Position numbers and translations under genes: made by a program. The notes beneath the pieces are model-generated. The model was not told the origin of the DNA. It saw only the letters and a program-made list of their open reading frames with translations, and did no database searches. Shown one piece after another: positions 1 through 9,279 of a stretch of DNA of 64,000 bases (position 1 is its first letter; every line of letters starts with the position of its first letter). Location of the stretch: NCBI RefSeq assembly GCF_007992715.1, contig NZ_BKAU01000004.1:62001-126000 (forward strand), read 5' to 3'. Source of the DNA: Chitinophaga cymbidii (GTDB lineage: Bacteria; Bacteroidota; Bacteroidia; Chitinophagales; Chitinophagaceae).

Positions 1-662
1 GGATGGGCGGGAGGCCCCCCAACGAATATGCTTACTTTAAGCGGCAGCCCCTTTGCATTCGCTTTGGCCTGATGGATGCCTATGCCGCGGTGGATCTGGT
101 AATGCAGGCCGATCTCCTCGTCCGGGATATAATCGTTGCCCCCCAGCTGAATGCGGTACATGCCAAGGTTGGCGTTCATTACGCCCGGCTTGTCCGCATC
201 TTCCGTATACACCTGCGGCATGGTCACGAACGGCCCGCCGTCCATCGGCCAGTTCACGATCTGCGGCAGCGCGCTGACCTTCGTGCGGCCAAAATTAATG
301 GGGGCGCCTTTGCCGCTTTTCATGGGCAGGGCGGACAGCGCCGTGGCTGCTACGTTCAGGTACCGGAAAGGGTGTTTGATGGCTTTTACAGGGTCGCCTT
401 TGATGTCTACCAGCACCTTGATCTTTTCCAGCGTATCACGGAACATGAATTTCGACCGTTCCAGCGTGCCGAACAGGTTGGAAACCGCGGGGAACGGGCT
501 GCCCTTCACATTTTCGAAGAGGAGGGCGGGGCCTTCGTGTTCATATACCCGCATGTGGATGGCCGCCATTTCGAGATAGGGATCTGTTTCCTGTTTGATG
601 CGGATGAGATGACCATGCTGTTCCAGATCATTGATACAGTCTTGTAAGCTATTGTAACCCAT
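1..662 (-). CDS. UbiD-family decarboxylase, N-terminal part (cut by window edge)
   Basis: The - strand reads openly from an ATG at 662 to the left edge, giving about 220 residues that begin MGYNSLQDCINDLEQHGHLI. The text matches the N-terminal half of UbiD decarboxylases: the segment SPFPAVSNLFGT, then NLGMYRIQL, IGLHYQIHRG and finally IFVGGPPAH just before the edge. UbiD enzymes use prenylated FMN to decarboxylate aromatic or unsaturated acids; in Bacteroidota such proteins are usually linked to quinone biosynthesis, which here is inference. The C-terminal half lies outside the window, so the catalytic residues cannot be checked. A -7 box on the same strand lies 26 bp upstream of the ATG. 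The + strand open frames here are shadows. Confidence 0.88.
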   Translation of the reverse strand, partial: MGYNSLQDCINDLEQHGHLIRIKQETDPYLEMAAIHMRVYEHEGPALLFENVKGSPFPAVSNLFGTLERSKFMFRDTLEKIKVLVDIKGDPVKAIKHPFRYLNVAATALSALPMKSGKGAPINFGRTKVSALPQIVNWPMDGGPFVTMPQVYTEDADKPGVMNANLGMYRIQLGGNDYIPDEEIGLHYQIHRGIGIHQAKANAKGLPLKVSIFVGGPPAH

Positions 663-677
663 TGTGCCGTTGGAATG

Positions 678-706
678 TTGAACGGGTCAAAATTAGCTTA
701 TCTTTG
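678..706 (+). promoter_or_regulatory. Candidate promoter for the TraB/GumN-type gene
   Basis: TATCTTTG at 699-706 fits the Bacteroidota -7 consensus TAnnTTTG, and TTG at 678-680 lies 18 bp upstream as a -33 box. The expected start of transcription falls at about 710, practically on the ATG at 711, so the message would be leaderless or nearly so. It overlaps the divergent UbiD promoter. Confidence 0.45.
688..695 (-). promoter_or_regulatory. Candidate -7 box for the UbiD gene
   Basis: Read on the - strand this is TAATTTTG, a full match to TAnnTTTG. Transcription would start near 684, about 20 nt upstream of the UbiD ATG at 662. No convincing -33 box was seen. Confidence 0.45.
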
Positions 707-710
707 GCAG

Positions 711-3700
711 ATGTTTACCACCTATACCTGCCGCCGGCCAACGAATATCCGGCGCTTTTCGAACAGGGCCGTTTTCCTGCTGGTCCTGCTCACACAATCC
801 CTGCTCTCCAATGCCCAGCACAATAACAGATCGAATTACCAGCTGCTCTGGCGCATCACCGGCCCCGGCATGCAGGAACCGTCTTACCTCTTCGGCACCA
901 TGCACCTGAAAGACAGCCGCGTGTTCGAATTCAGCGACTCCGTGCTCACCGCCCTGCGCAATACCCGCTCGTTTGCCATGGAAGTAGATATGGATTCCAT
1001 CATGACCTTTATGCTGTCGCCAGGCGGGCCTTTGCTGGATACGGTGAACCATATGCGGCGTTTGCTGAATGCGGATGAATATCATTATGTGGACAGCCTG
1101 GTGCAGAAAAAGACCGGGGCGCCGCTGGATAAATTGAACCTGAAAAGATTGTGGTTCATAGAAAAGCTGCTCATCGACGAGGAAGAAGCGCTCAGTAAAA
1201 ATGCGGGGCCTTCGCAAAAGCCGGAAAACATTTTCCTGGACGCATGGTTCCACCAGAAATCCACCGGCCTCGGCAAGCCCGTACACAGCCTCGAAAAGCT
1301 GCAAAACCAGCTGGGCATCTTCAGCGCCGATGCCACGGAAGTACAGAAGGAGGTATTCCTGTGGAGTATCGGTTATAGCAAGGATACCGGCAGAATGGAG
1401 GCCGATGAAGAGATACTGGACAGGAGAGTGGCTTTCCTCGATGCCCTGGTGAACCTTTATTATGACGGCGATCTGCAGGAGATCACCAATGTGGTAAGCA
1501 GCTGGGAAAACGACGGGGAAGATCTTCACCTGGAATCCCGCAACCACGAAATGGCCGCCAACCTCGCCCGGCTGATCGGCAAAGGCAGCGTTTTCGCCGC
1601 GGTGGGCGTGGCCCATTTACCCGGCAAGAACGGCATGCTCTCCCTGCTGAAGAACAAAGGCTTTACCGTTACGCCCGTAGCCGCCACGTTCACGGGCGTC
1701 ACCAAACGCGAACGCAAGCGCCTGGACAGCCTGAAAGGATACCCGCTGAACAGGATCGCGGAAGGGTATAGCGTGGTATTGCCCGGCAACCCGATATCTT
1801 ACCCGCTGCCCAATATGAACCGGAACATGTATACCGGTGGTAATGATAGTGAAGTAGGTTTCGCTTTTTGTATGGACATCCCGCAGCTGGCTGCCGACAG
1901 AAAAGAACTGGTAAACGCTATGATCAACAACATGGCCACGCAGGGCAATGCCGAACTGCAAAAGTCCTACCCGGTCACCTACCGCAATATGCCCGGTACA
2001 GAGGCGGTGATGCGGCAGCAGAAAATGCTGTTCTTCCTGCGCGTGTTCATTCACAATAACAGGGTCTTCCTGTTCATGCATACCGGCAGCGTGGCAGACA
2101 GCAGCAGCCGGAAAGACTTTTTCCAGTCCGTCCGTTTCTACGATATCGTAAGGCCCGTGACGAAGTACGACACGCTATCCCGTCCCCAGCTGGGGTTCTC
2201 AGCCATATTGCCTTCAGATGCCAGCCGGATGATCCTCGGCAGCGACACTGAACGCCCCGAAGAAGCCTATTCCGCGCTGGACAATGCCAATCATATTTCC
2301 TACGTATTCCGGACGGTGAAGATGCAGAGAGGATATTACAACACCAGCGACAAAGCCCTGCTCAACGGTCTGCAGACCGTGCTGGCTAAACAGGACAGCA
2401 CCATGCATGCCGTAGATTCGTTGGTAACCAGTCTGGACGGCCTGCCGCGGTACCAGTACACCTACCGGCACGGTAACGGTTACACGTCCCGCCTGCACTT
2501 CATACCGCGCGGCAACCTGGCTTACTGCCTGTTCTGCACATATGACGACGCCCGCACGGACAGCAGCTACTGGCAGCGGTTCCTGAGCTCGCTGCACTTG
2601 CTTCCCCTGCACGCAAAGGCGCTATCGGTGCCGTTTGTATCGGAAGACAGCAGCTTTACCATAGCAGGACCGGAGCGCTTTACCGGTAATCCGCTGGAAC
2701 ACGGATATGGGTCGCAGGTGGAGAAAGGGCATATTTACAGCGCGATGGACAGCGCTTCCTACTCCATGTATATCATCGAGGAAAACAAATACGCACAATA
2801 TTATCATATCGAGCCGGATTCGCTCGTAAAACCATTCGTTCATCCTTCCGACAGTACTTTTAAAGAAACCGACCACCGCCAGTATGCGGACGGCAACATG
2901 AAAGTTTATGAAACGGAGTTGAAAGGTCTGGAGAACGGCTTGCGCTGGTACCGGAAAGCAGTGGTCGCCGGTCATACTGTATATTGCCTGTCCGCCATAC
3001 TGCCGGAGGAACTGGCATCCGCGAAGCTGGCCGCGCAATTCTTCGCTTCTTTCCGCCCCGGCACGAAAGAACAGGCAGATACTTTAAGATTGCAGCAAAA
3101 GAAACTCCATGTGTTGCTGAACGATCTCCAAAGCAGCGATACAGCGGTATTCCGCCGGGCGAACGCTTATCTGTTCCACCTGGCGCCGGACAGCACGGAT
3201 GTGGAGCCGGTATTGAACGCCCTCAGCAAACCATTCCCCGCGGACACCGGCAATACCTATGCAAAAGTGAAGCTATTGTACAGGCTCGATAAAAAGGCCG
3301 GCAACGATGTATTGCATGCAGCGGAGAAATTGTTTGAAGTCACGCCGGATAGTGACCAGCGGAGAAATATCCTGCGGTATATCAACGGCATTGCTACCGA
3401 TTCCGCCGTTCGTGTTTTCCTGCGGCTGGCCCCGCAACTGCCGGCAACGGGGGCTCCCGGCTACGGTACTTTCAATTATACTTTCCGGCAGGACAGCCTG
3501 TTCTACCGTTACATGCCCGAGATGATCGCCACTGCCGCGCGTTCGGAAAGCTTCCTGCAGGCGTTCACCACATTTACCTATAGTGACTCCATCTGGCTCG
3601 CCCCGAAGTTCGGTCAGTACAAGCTGGAAAGCCTGATACCGGGCATAGAGCGGACGTTCAAAAAGAAATTGCACGAATGGAAAAGTAAAAGGAATGATGA

Positions 3701-4298
3701 AGACAGTACCTGGATGTGGCAAAGCAGCCTGCTGACCACAGGCTATGTACTTGCATTGCCGGGAGTACCTTCCACCGTTGAAGGCAGCTTCCGCGAGCTG
3801 CTGGGGGACAGCGTTATATCACTCCGCGCCCTCGGCGCGCGCGGGCTGATAAGCCGCGGCATCAAGGTGCATGACAAGGCGCTCAAAAGCATCCTGGCGG
3901 ACTACGAAATGGCGTATCCGTTCATCACCACCCTCAACGACCAGCAACAGCTGTCGCATATCCGCCACCTGCTGAACCAGGAACTGATCAGCCGCAGCTA
4001 CGTGACTTCGTACCTCGCGGAAGAGTACGGCGTGAGCGACATCCGGCAGGTGTCCCGCATAAAGGTCCGGCATGGAAAAAAGCCCGCCGAATGGCTGACA
4101 TTATATCGCTATAAAATGGATGAAGAAGAAGAATGGGAATATATCCTGAACGGCCCCCAGCCGCTGGACGCTTCGAAGCTGAACTTTGAACCGGCGCTGC
4201 TGGAATGGATCGAAAAGGATGTTGCGGAAGATGAAACGAAGCTGCAGGCCGCGGCGCAGAAAATTTACGAAAGCCATCAGGAGGAAGGCGGGGAATAA
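711..4298 (+). CDS. Secreted TraB/GumN-like protein with very long C-terminal extension
   Basis: This protein of 1195 residues has an N-terminal signal peptide (hydrophobic stretch FLLVLLTQSLLSNAQ). The first 300 or so mature residues resemble TraB/GumN proteins: YLFGTMHLKDSRVF near the start, FAMEVDMDS, a run of helical segments, and GVAHLPGKNGMLSLLKNKG at the end, which is the typical C-terminal signature of that fold. The remaining 850 residues are not recognised; they look like beta-rich blocks followed by helical repeats and an acidic tail. TraB/GumN proteins normally end near 290-350 residues, so this is a fusion. The start at 711 is chosen over 675 because it puts the signal peptide at the N terminus. 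Its 3' end overlaps the convergent ATPase gene by 22 bp. Function is unknown. Confidence 0.85.
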   Translation: MFTTYTCRRPTNIRRFSNRAVFLLVLLTQSLLSNAQHNNRSNYQLLWRITGPGMQEPSYLFGTMHLKDSRVFEFSDSVLTALRNTRSFAMEVDMDSIMTFMLSPGGPLLDTVNHMRRLLNADEYHYVDSLVQKKTGAPLDKLNLKRLWFIEKLLIDEEEALSKNAGPSQKPENIFLDAWFHQKSTGLGKPVHSLEKLQNQLGIFSADATEVQKEVFLWSIGYSKDTGRMEADEEILDRRVAFLDALVNLYYDGDLQEITNVVSSWENDGEDLHLESRNHEMAANLARLIGKGSVFAAVGVAHLPGKNGMLSLLKNKGFTVTPVAATFTGVTKRERKRLDSLKGYPLNRIAEGYSVVLPGNPISYPLPNMNRNMYTGGNDSEVGFAFCMDIPQLAADRKELVNAMINNMATQGNAELQKSYPVTYRNMPGTEAVMRQQKMLFFLRVFIHNNRVFLFMHTGSVADSSSRKDFFQSVRFYDIVRPVTKYDTLSRPQLGFSAILPSDASRMILGSDTERPEEAYSALDNANHISYVFRTVKMQRGYYNTSDKALLNGLQTVLAKQDSTMHAVDSLVTSLDGLPRYQYTYRHGNGYTSRLHFIPRGNLAYCLFCTYDDARTDSSYWQRFLSSLHLLPLHAKALSVPFVSEDSSFTIAGPERFTGNPLEHGYGSQVEKGHIYSAMDSASYSMYIIEENKYAQYYHIEPDSLVKPFVHPSDSTFKETDHRQYADGNMKVYETELKGLENGLRWYRKAVVAGHTVYCLSAILPEELASAKLAAQFFASFRPGTKEQADTLRLQQKKLHVLLNDLQSSDTAVFRRANAYLFHLAPDSTDVEPVLNALSKPFPADTGNTYAKVKLLYRLDKKAGNDVLHAAEKLFEVTPDSDQRRNILRYINGIATDSAVRVFLRLAPQLPATGAPGYGTFNYTFRQDSLFYRYMPEMIATAARSESFLQAFTTFTYSDSIWLAPKFGQYKLESLIPGIERTFKKKLHEWKSKRNDEDSTWMWQSSLLTTGYVLALPGVPSTVEGSFRELLGDSVISLRALGARGLISRGIKVHDKALKSILADYEMAYPFITTLNDQQQLSHIRHLLNQELISRSYVTSYLAEEYGVSDIRQVSRIKVRHGKKPAEWLTLYRYKMDEEEEWEYILNGPQPLDASKLNFEPALLEWIEKDVAEDETKLQAAAQKIYESHQEEGGE

Positions 4299-6790
4299 GC
4301 CCGCTTATAACCTTTGTATCCTTCAAACCAGATGACCGTTCCAAAAGCTACTGCCACGCAAAGCAAAATATCGGAAAAGGTCAATGGCAATAGTCCGAAC
4401 AGTTCCCTTGCCATGGGAACGAAAAGTATAATGGCGCTAAACAACAGCGAGCTTATCAGCACCCAGGGCGCCAGTTTGTTTTTATACCGGAGGGTAGTGA
4501 AAAGGCTGTCTCTGAAAGACCGGTTGGTGAAAGTGAGGAGAACATTTGCCGCCAGCAGGGTGGAGAACACCAGCGTCCGGATCTTTTCCAGCGGCATATT
4601 CGTGCTTATGCCGGAATAGTAAAGTCCGAGTACGCCCATAGTGATCGTCAGGCCCAGGCATACACTGATGATCAGCTCTTCTTTTGTGAAAATGCCTGCG
4701 TCGCGCTTGCGCGGCGGCAACTTCATTGCGCTTTCCTCTACAGGTTCCCGTTCAAAAAAGATGGAGCAGGTGGGGCCCATGATCAGTTCCAGGAAGATGA
4801 TGTGCACAGGACTGAATATATTCGGATACTTCCACCCCAGCAACACGGGCACAGAGGCTGTCAGGATAATGGGAATATGAATGGAAATAATATACCGCAC
4901 CGATTTTTTCAGGTTGATGAATATTTTCCGGCCTTGCCGTACCGCTTCCATTATTCTCGCCAGGTTGTCGTCCGTTATCACCAGGTCCGCCGCTCCCCGG
5001 GCCATTTCCGTACCTTTTTGTCCCATCGCAATGCCAATATCGGCCGCTTTGAGGGCGGGAGCGTCGTTCACCCCGTCGCCGGTCATGGCCACTACTGCTC
5101 CGTTTGCCTGGAGGCTTCTGATCACTTTCTCCTTCGCCTCCGGGAACATCCGTGCGAATATGCTGGTGTGCCGCACGGCGGCGGCCAGCTCTTCCTGTGT
5201 TTGGGCCATGACATCATTACCCGTAAGGCAATTGCCTGTTATGTGGATGCCCACCTGCCTGGCTATGGTGACGGCGGTTTCCATGAAATCGCCGGTAAGC
5301 AGCTTTACATCGATCTGTGCATCATGCAGCGCCGAAATGGCGGCTTTTGCATTTTTGCGGGGAGGGTCATAAAGGCAAATGATCCCTGCCAGCTTCCATG
5401 CAAAATCATCTTGCCGCTCAGGCAGCGCTCCCTCCGGGCAAACGGCGCTTGCCACCCCGAGGATACGGTATCCGAGCGCAGCCTCCCGCCTGATCAGGTC
5501 ACGCATGTTTGCCGCGGCTTCGTCAGCTATTCCGCAAACCCGCAAAATGCGCTCGGCGGCGCCCTTTGCGGCGGCAATGCGTTGAGCCCCTTCCCGGAAT
5601 ATATGCGTCATCATAGGAGGGTTTCCTTCCAGGGGGTATTCATCGACCTGTATCAACCCTGTCAACGGAAAATTTTCCGCAACAGGTGCAAATGCCATGA
5701 GAATGGCTTTTTCCATGGCGTCGAAAGGCGACTGTTCACTGGCCAGCGTGGCGAGGCCGAGCACTTCCGCAGCGGCAGGCGTGGAGGCTTCCTTTAATAC
5801 CAGCATGCCATCTTCAAACCGGAAAACTGATTTTACTTCCATCCGGTTTTCCGTAATGGTGCCCGTTTTGTCCAGGCAAACAACGCTGACCGCGCCAAGG
5901 TTCTCTATCACCTGCGGGCTCCGGGAAATAATTCCCAACCTGCCGAGATGATAGGCGCCCAACGCCATGAACGAAGAAAATGCAACAGGTATTTCTTCCG
6001 GTATTGCAGCCATCGCAAGCGTCAACCCGAACAGCAAACTCTCCGCAAGTCCTCCGCTTCTGACGTAATTAGCGAGCCAGATCAGCACAAAAGCGCTGAG
6101 CCCGAACAGCGCCAGCCGTTTGACATAACGGCCGATCTGTTGCTGCAATACTGTTTGCGTGTAAGTATAGGCCGATACGGCTTTGCCTATTTTTCCCAGC
6201 GCCGTCCTGTTGCCAATAGCCGTGATCCTGGCGTAACACCGCCCGCTGTTGACGACCGTGCCGTGGTATAGAAGATCTTCGCCCGCCTGCGTGCTCTTTT
6301 TTACCGGGAAAGATTCTCCCGTTAGGATGGATTCATCTACCGAGAGGTCATTTTGCTGTACAACCCGGGCGTCCGCAGGCACAATATTCCCTTCCGCCAA
6401 TATAACAATGTCGCCGGGCACCAGGTCCTGCGGAATGACGGAAATTTCCCGGCCGTCTCTCAACACTAGTGTCTTTTGCTGCGTAAACGTTTTCAATGCT
6501 TCGAGCGCGCGGTTACTGCGTAATTCCTGGTATACGGATATGGCGGTTACCAGCATAATGGCCGTTACCGTCATGTAACCTTCCGCCGGCTGCCCCAGCA
6601 CAAAGTATAATACACCGGCAATGATCAGCAGGATGAACATCGGCTCCCTTACAACGGAAGCGATCACATGCCTCATATTCCCGGTCCGGCCGGTATATAT
6701 GATGTTTTTCCCCTCGCTGGCTTGCAAAGCAGCGGCCTCGGCCTGGCTGATCCCTTTCAGGTGATCTGTTGGTATGACTTTGTCCGGCAT
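4277..6790 (-). CDS. P-type cation-transporting ATPase
   Basis: This is an inner-membrane pump of 837 residues. It shows an N-terminal cation-ATPase domain, the actuator motif TGES at about residues 157-160, PEEIP in membrane helix 4 at about 264-268, the phosphorylated aspartate in DKTGT at about 307, and the hinge TGDGVNDAPALKAADIGIAMG further on. Order and length fit the Ca/Mg-type P2 ATPases. In helix 6, however, where calcium pumps carry NxxTD, it reads ELIMGPTCSIFFE, so the ion cannot be predicted. The start at 6790 (MPDKVIPTDHL) is preferred; an upstream in-frame start at 6853 would run into a palindromic operator. It is divergent from the universal stress gene, and both are probably controlled from the shared spacer. 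Confidence 0.9.
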   Translation of the reverse strand: MPDKVIPTDHLKGISQAEAAALQASEGKNIIYTGRTGNMRHVIASVVREPMFILLIIAGVLYFVLGQPAEGYMTVTAIMLVTAISVYQELRSNRALEALKTFTQQKTLVLRDGREISVIPQDLVPGDIVILAEGNIVPADARVVQQNDLSVDESILTGESFPVKKSTQAGEDLLYHGTVVNSGRCYARITAIGNRTALGKIGKAVSAYTYTQTVLQQQIGRYVKRLALFGLSAFVLIWLANYVRSGGLAESLLFGLTLAMAAIPEEIPVAFSSFMALGAYHLGRLGIISRSPQVIENLGAVSVVCLDKTGTITENRMEVKSVFRFEDGMLVLKEASTPAAAEVLGLATLASEQSPFDAMEKAILMAFAPVAENFPLTGLIQVDEYPLEGNPPMMTHIFREGAQRIAAAKGAAERILRVCGIADEAAANMRDLIRREAALGYRILGVASAVCPEGALPERQDDFAWKLAGIICLYDPPRKNAKAAISALHDAQIDVKLLTGDFMETAVTIARQVGIHITGNCLTGNDVMAQTQEELAAAVRHTSIFARMFPEAKEKVIRSLQANGAVVAMTGDGVNDAPALKAADIGIAMGQKGTEMARGAADLVITDDNLARIMEAVRQGRKIFINLKKSVRYIISIHIPIILTASVPVLLGWKYPNIFSPVHIIFLELIMGPTCSIFFEREPVEESAMKLPPRKRDAGIFTKEELIISVCLGLTITMGVLGLYYSGISTNMPLEKIRTLVFSTLLAANVLLTFTNRSFRDSLFTTLRYKNKLAPWVLISSLLFSAIILFVPMARELFGLLPLTFSDILLCVAVAFGTVIWFEGYKGYKRAYSPPSS

Positions 6791-6836
6791 AATGGATGAT
6801 TCTTCCGGTAAAGATAACCGTAAAATGAAACAAGAG

Positions 6837-6856
6837 GGGATGACCACAGTCATCCC
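6837..6856. promoter_or_regulatory. Perfect palindrome, candidate Crp/Fnr-type operator
   Basis: Two 8-bp arms GGGATGAC and GTCATCCC flank the 4-bp centre CACA; the core reads TGA-N6-TCA. It lies between the divergent ATPase and universal stress genes. Its centre is about 61 bp upstream of the start of transcription predicted for the stress gene, a usual position for a Crp-type activator. Confidence 0.55.
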
Positions 6857-6874
6857 GGACAGGCACCACCGTCA

Positions 6875-6904
6875 TTTTCAGGCGGCATGCATCGTCCTAA
6901 TTTG
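6875..6904 (+). promoter_or_regulatory. Candidate promoter of the universal stress operon
   Basis: TTTT at 6875-6878 is followed after 19 bp by TAATTTG at 6898-6904, a one-base-shorter variant of the Bacteroidota -7 box TAnnTTTG. Transcription would start near 6908, about 14 nt upstream of the ATG at 6922. Confidence 0.45.
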
Positions 6905-6921
6905 CATGAAAACATTCGGTC

Positions 6922-7758
6922 ATGAAAAAGGTAATCGCCGCGGTAGACGCGTTCAATTTTACCGAACAGGAGCTGAGGAGTTACAAGTACCTCGCGGAGA
7001 AAGCCCGGGGTGAACTCACCATCCTGTTCCTCGAAAACATCCTGGGTGAATCTGTTGTATTCGCAAATGCCAATGCGGAAAGCGGGTATTTTGACTATGA
7101 TTCCCTGTTCGGAGAGGAGATCAGGGCGAGAGGGCTGAAAGCCGAAGCCAACAAACAAAAGTTGAAAGACTTTTATCGCGATAACGGAATGGACGTAGTA
7201 GTTCGTGAGCTAACCGGCGCGCCCGCCGCGGAAACGATAGCCGAAAGTCAGTTTGCAGACCTGCTGCTGATACGGAACACTACTTCCTTCGCTGTGCTCA
7301 GGGACTCCAACCCGCCCCGTTTCGTCAGGGACCTTCTCGCGGATGCGCATTGTCCCGTTATGATCATCCCTGAAAATGTACACTACATCAGGGAGATCGT
7401 TTTTTCCTACAATGGTTCGTTATCATCTTCGTATGCGATCCGCCAGTTTACGCTGTTATTCGGAGAACTAAGTGAAACGCCGGTGAAAGTTGTATATGTG
7501 GTGGAAAACGACGAAAAGCGGATACCCAAAGGGAAGCTGCTGAAAGAATATCTCAATCATCATTACGAGGAAGTTTCCTACGAATCTTTTACCGGCACGC
7601 CGTCCGCCGAGCTGATGGGGCTGCTGCTGCATGCGAAGAACAGCGTTGTCACATTCGGCGCATACGGCAGGAGCCGGACCTCCCGGTTCTTTCACCGGAG
7701 CGACGCGGACAGCCTGCTCCGCATCGGCAACGTTCCGGTTTTTATCACACATCCTTAA
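6922..7758 (+). CDS. Universal stress protein, tandem Usp domains
   Basis: The protein has 278 residues, about twice the single Usp length, and shows two Usp-like halves. The first begins KKVIAAVDAFNFTEQEL and ends with DAHCPVMIIPENV; the second begins REIVFSYNGS and ends GNVPVFITHP. The nucleotide-binding loop of the second half is GAYGRSRTSRFF, a variant of GxxGxxxS. Such cytoplasmic proteins are induced by stress, starvation or oxygen limitation. It is the first gene of a compact set with the flavodoxin (12-bp gap), a hypothetical protein and a lipoprotein. A promoter and a palindromic operator are visible upstream. Confidence 0.9.
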   Translation: MKKVIAAVDAFNFTEQELRSYKYLAEKARGELTILFLENILGESVVFANANAESGYFDYDSLFGEEIRARGLKAEANKQKLKDFYRDNGMDVVVRELTGAPAAETIAESQFADLLLIRNTTSFAVLRDSNPPRFVRDLLADAHCPVMIIPENVHYIREIVFSYNGSLSSSYAIRQFTLLFGELSETPVKVVYVVENDEKRIPKGKLLKEYLNHHYEEVSYESFTGTPSAELMGLLLHAKNSVVTFGAYGRSRTSRFFHRSDADSLLRIGNVPVFITHP

Positions 7759-7769
7759 ACCTTTGTTGT

Positions 7770-8285
7770 ATGAACGGACTGATGCTTTACAAAGGAAAAT
7801 ACGGCGCCACGATGCAGTATGCCATGTGGGCCGCGGATGCGCTGAAGATCAGGATCGTCAGCGCTGACGACGCCAGGGAAGCGGATTTTGAAGGGATAGA
7901 CTATGTGATCATCGGCACCAGTGTATATATAGGCAAGCTGCAAATAGCAGCATGGCTGGAGAAAAATGGACACTGGCTGAAAGACAGAAAGCTGATCTTT
8001 TTTATTGTTGCCGGCACGCCTGTAAGTCAGACCGCAACGCTGACAGGCTATTTCGTCAAAGGAGTGCCTGAAAAGCTGCGCGATGGCGCCAGCTGCTTTT
8101 TCCTGCCGGGACGCCTGCATTTTAAAGGACTTTCCCTGTGGGACAAGATATTGCTCTCCCTTGGCGCCCGTCTTACTGCTAAAGAAAAAGTAACGATCAG
8201 CCTGAAAGATTATAATGATGTAAAGAAAGAACACCTGGAGCCCTTGCTGCAGGAAACCCGTCACCTCGAAAACTGTCTGTCATGA
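7770..8285 (+). CDS. Flavodoxin-domain protein, HemG-like
   Basis: The protein has 171 residues. The N-terminal loop YKGKYGATMQYA is the FMN phosphate-binding turn of flavodoxins, followed by YVIIGTSVYIGKLQ, typical of the menaquinone-dependent protoporphyrinogen oxidase HemG and related flavodoxins. It could act in haem synthesis or as a general redox partner; the sequence does not decide between them. It follows the universal stress gene by 12 bp, and its last bases overlap the start of the next gene (ATGA at 8282-8285), which implies translational coupling. Association with a stress protein and a cation pump suggests use under low oxygen, which is inference. Confidence 0.82.
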   Translation: MNGLMLYKGKYGATMQYAMWAADALKIRIVSADDAREADFEGIDYVIIGTSVYIGKLQIAAWLEKNGHWLKDRKLIFFIVAGTPVSQTATLTGYFVKGVPEKLRDGASCFFLPGRLHFKGLSLWDKILLSLGARLTAKEKVTISLKDYNDVKKEHLEPLLQETRHLENCLS

Positions 8286-8683
8286 AAGTATTTATCACGG
8301 AGGAATTCCTGATCAGTTCCATACAGAACGAATTCAGCGCTATCTATCCTCATCTGAAACTGAAATTTTACGTAAACCCGCACGGGATCTACGAAGGGTC
8401 CGCAAAAAATGAAGAACTCGCCCCGTCTACGCCCATCGACGAGATACGCAACATCCATACGGCGGCGTGGATAGACATGGGTAAAAACCAAACAGCAGCC
8501 GGCCTCGAAAGCGAGTTCGCCCGCTTGCTCGGGCTTAACGCCCAGGTATTCAGAAAATCGGGTAACGTATGGCTGGAAACCACCGCTACGGACGGCCGCA
8601 CGCTCGGCGAACTGGAAGCATCCGCGGCCGGTTCTCAATTTGTTACCGCATTACCGGAAACAGATCAAAACGATATGTCATGA
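8282..8683 (+). CDS. Hypothetical protein of the stress operon
   Basis: The protein has 133 residues and I do not recognise a family. It has no signal peptide or membrane segment and looks like a small soluble alpha/beta protein starting MKVFITEEFLISSIQNEFSA, with a conserved-looking TAAWIDMGKNQTAAG in the middle. Both ends overlap neighbours by four bases (ATGA at 8282 and ATGA at 8680), so it is translated together with the flavodoxin before it and the lipoprotein after it. That strict coupling is the best evidence that it is a real gene. Confidence 0.75.
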   Translation: MKVFITEEFLISSIQNEFSAIYPHLKLKFYVNPHGIYEGSAKNEELAPSTPIDEIRNIHTAAWIDMGKNQTAAGLESEFARLLGLNAQVFRKSGNVWLETTATDGRTLGELEASAAGSQFVTALPETDQNDMS

Positions 8684-9279
8684 GAATCCTGCTCTTGCTG
8701 ATCCCGGCCGCGCTGTTGCTGCCCGGATGCTATTCGATGCGCCTCACCGGAGCCTGGGAAGCGCCTCATCCTCCGCCCCGTAAATATCAAAAGGTCTTTG
8801 TACTCGGTATGATGCCGGATACCGCGTTGCGCCGGCGGATGGAGCTGCATGTGGCCGGAGACCTTGCCCGCCGGGGAATACAGGCTTTTACGGCCAGCCA
8901 GGATTTTGACCCCTTCGCATTCACGGCTACAGAAGACAAAGACCCGATGCAGCAATTCAGGGCGCGGGGGTACGACGGCGTATTGACCATTACCCTCCTG
9001 CATCAGTTCAACGAAGGATTTTTTCTGCCAGGCAGCCTGTATTACCTTTTATGCGATCAGTATGCAAAAGACTATTTAAGGCTTTATGCCCCGGAGTTTT
9101 ACCGCGAGGCGGAGCAATATTCCTGGGAAAGCAATTTCTACGATGTGCGCGAAGGCACGCGGGTCCTGGCCTTGCAGACATACTCATTCAACCCCGGATC
9201 ACTGGATAAAATGGCTCACCAGAACGGGAAGCTGATCACCAGGCAATTGTTCCGGCGCAACATATTATCCCGGCGCTAA
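8680..9279 (+). CDS. Lipoprotein, last gene of the stress operon
   Basis: The product has 199 residues, with a lipoprotein signal ending LLLPGC (Cys at about residue 17), so it is probably anchored to a membrane facing the periplasm. The mature part begins YSMRLTGAWEAPH and contains YQKVFVLGMMPDTALRRRMELHV and RARGYDGVLTITLL, a pattern like small periplasmic lipoproteins that bind or sense a ligand; no named family is certain. The start is set by the ATGA overlap with the previous stop. The stop codon sits in the loop of a strong hairpin that separates it from the convergent LOG gene. Confidence 0.78.
   Translation: MRILLLLIPAALLLPGCYSMRLTGAWEAPHPPPRKYQKVFVLGMMPDTALRRRMELHVAGDLARRGIQAFTASQDFDPFAFTATEDKDPMQQFRARGYDGVLTITLLHQFNEGFFLPGSLYYLLCDQYAKDYLRLYAPEFYREAEQYSWESNFYDVREGTRVLALQTYSFNPGSLDKMAHQNGKLITRQLFRRNILSRR

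Noticed and set aside
3..647. + strand open frame of 214 codons at the left edge
   Set aside because: It is antisense to the UbiD-type gene, which has clear family sequence on the - strand; the + frame has no recognisable protein.
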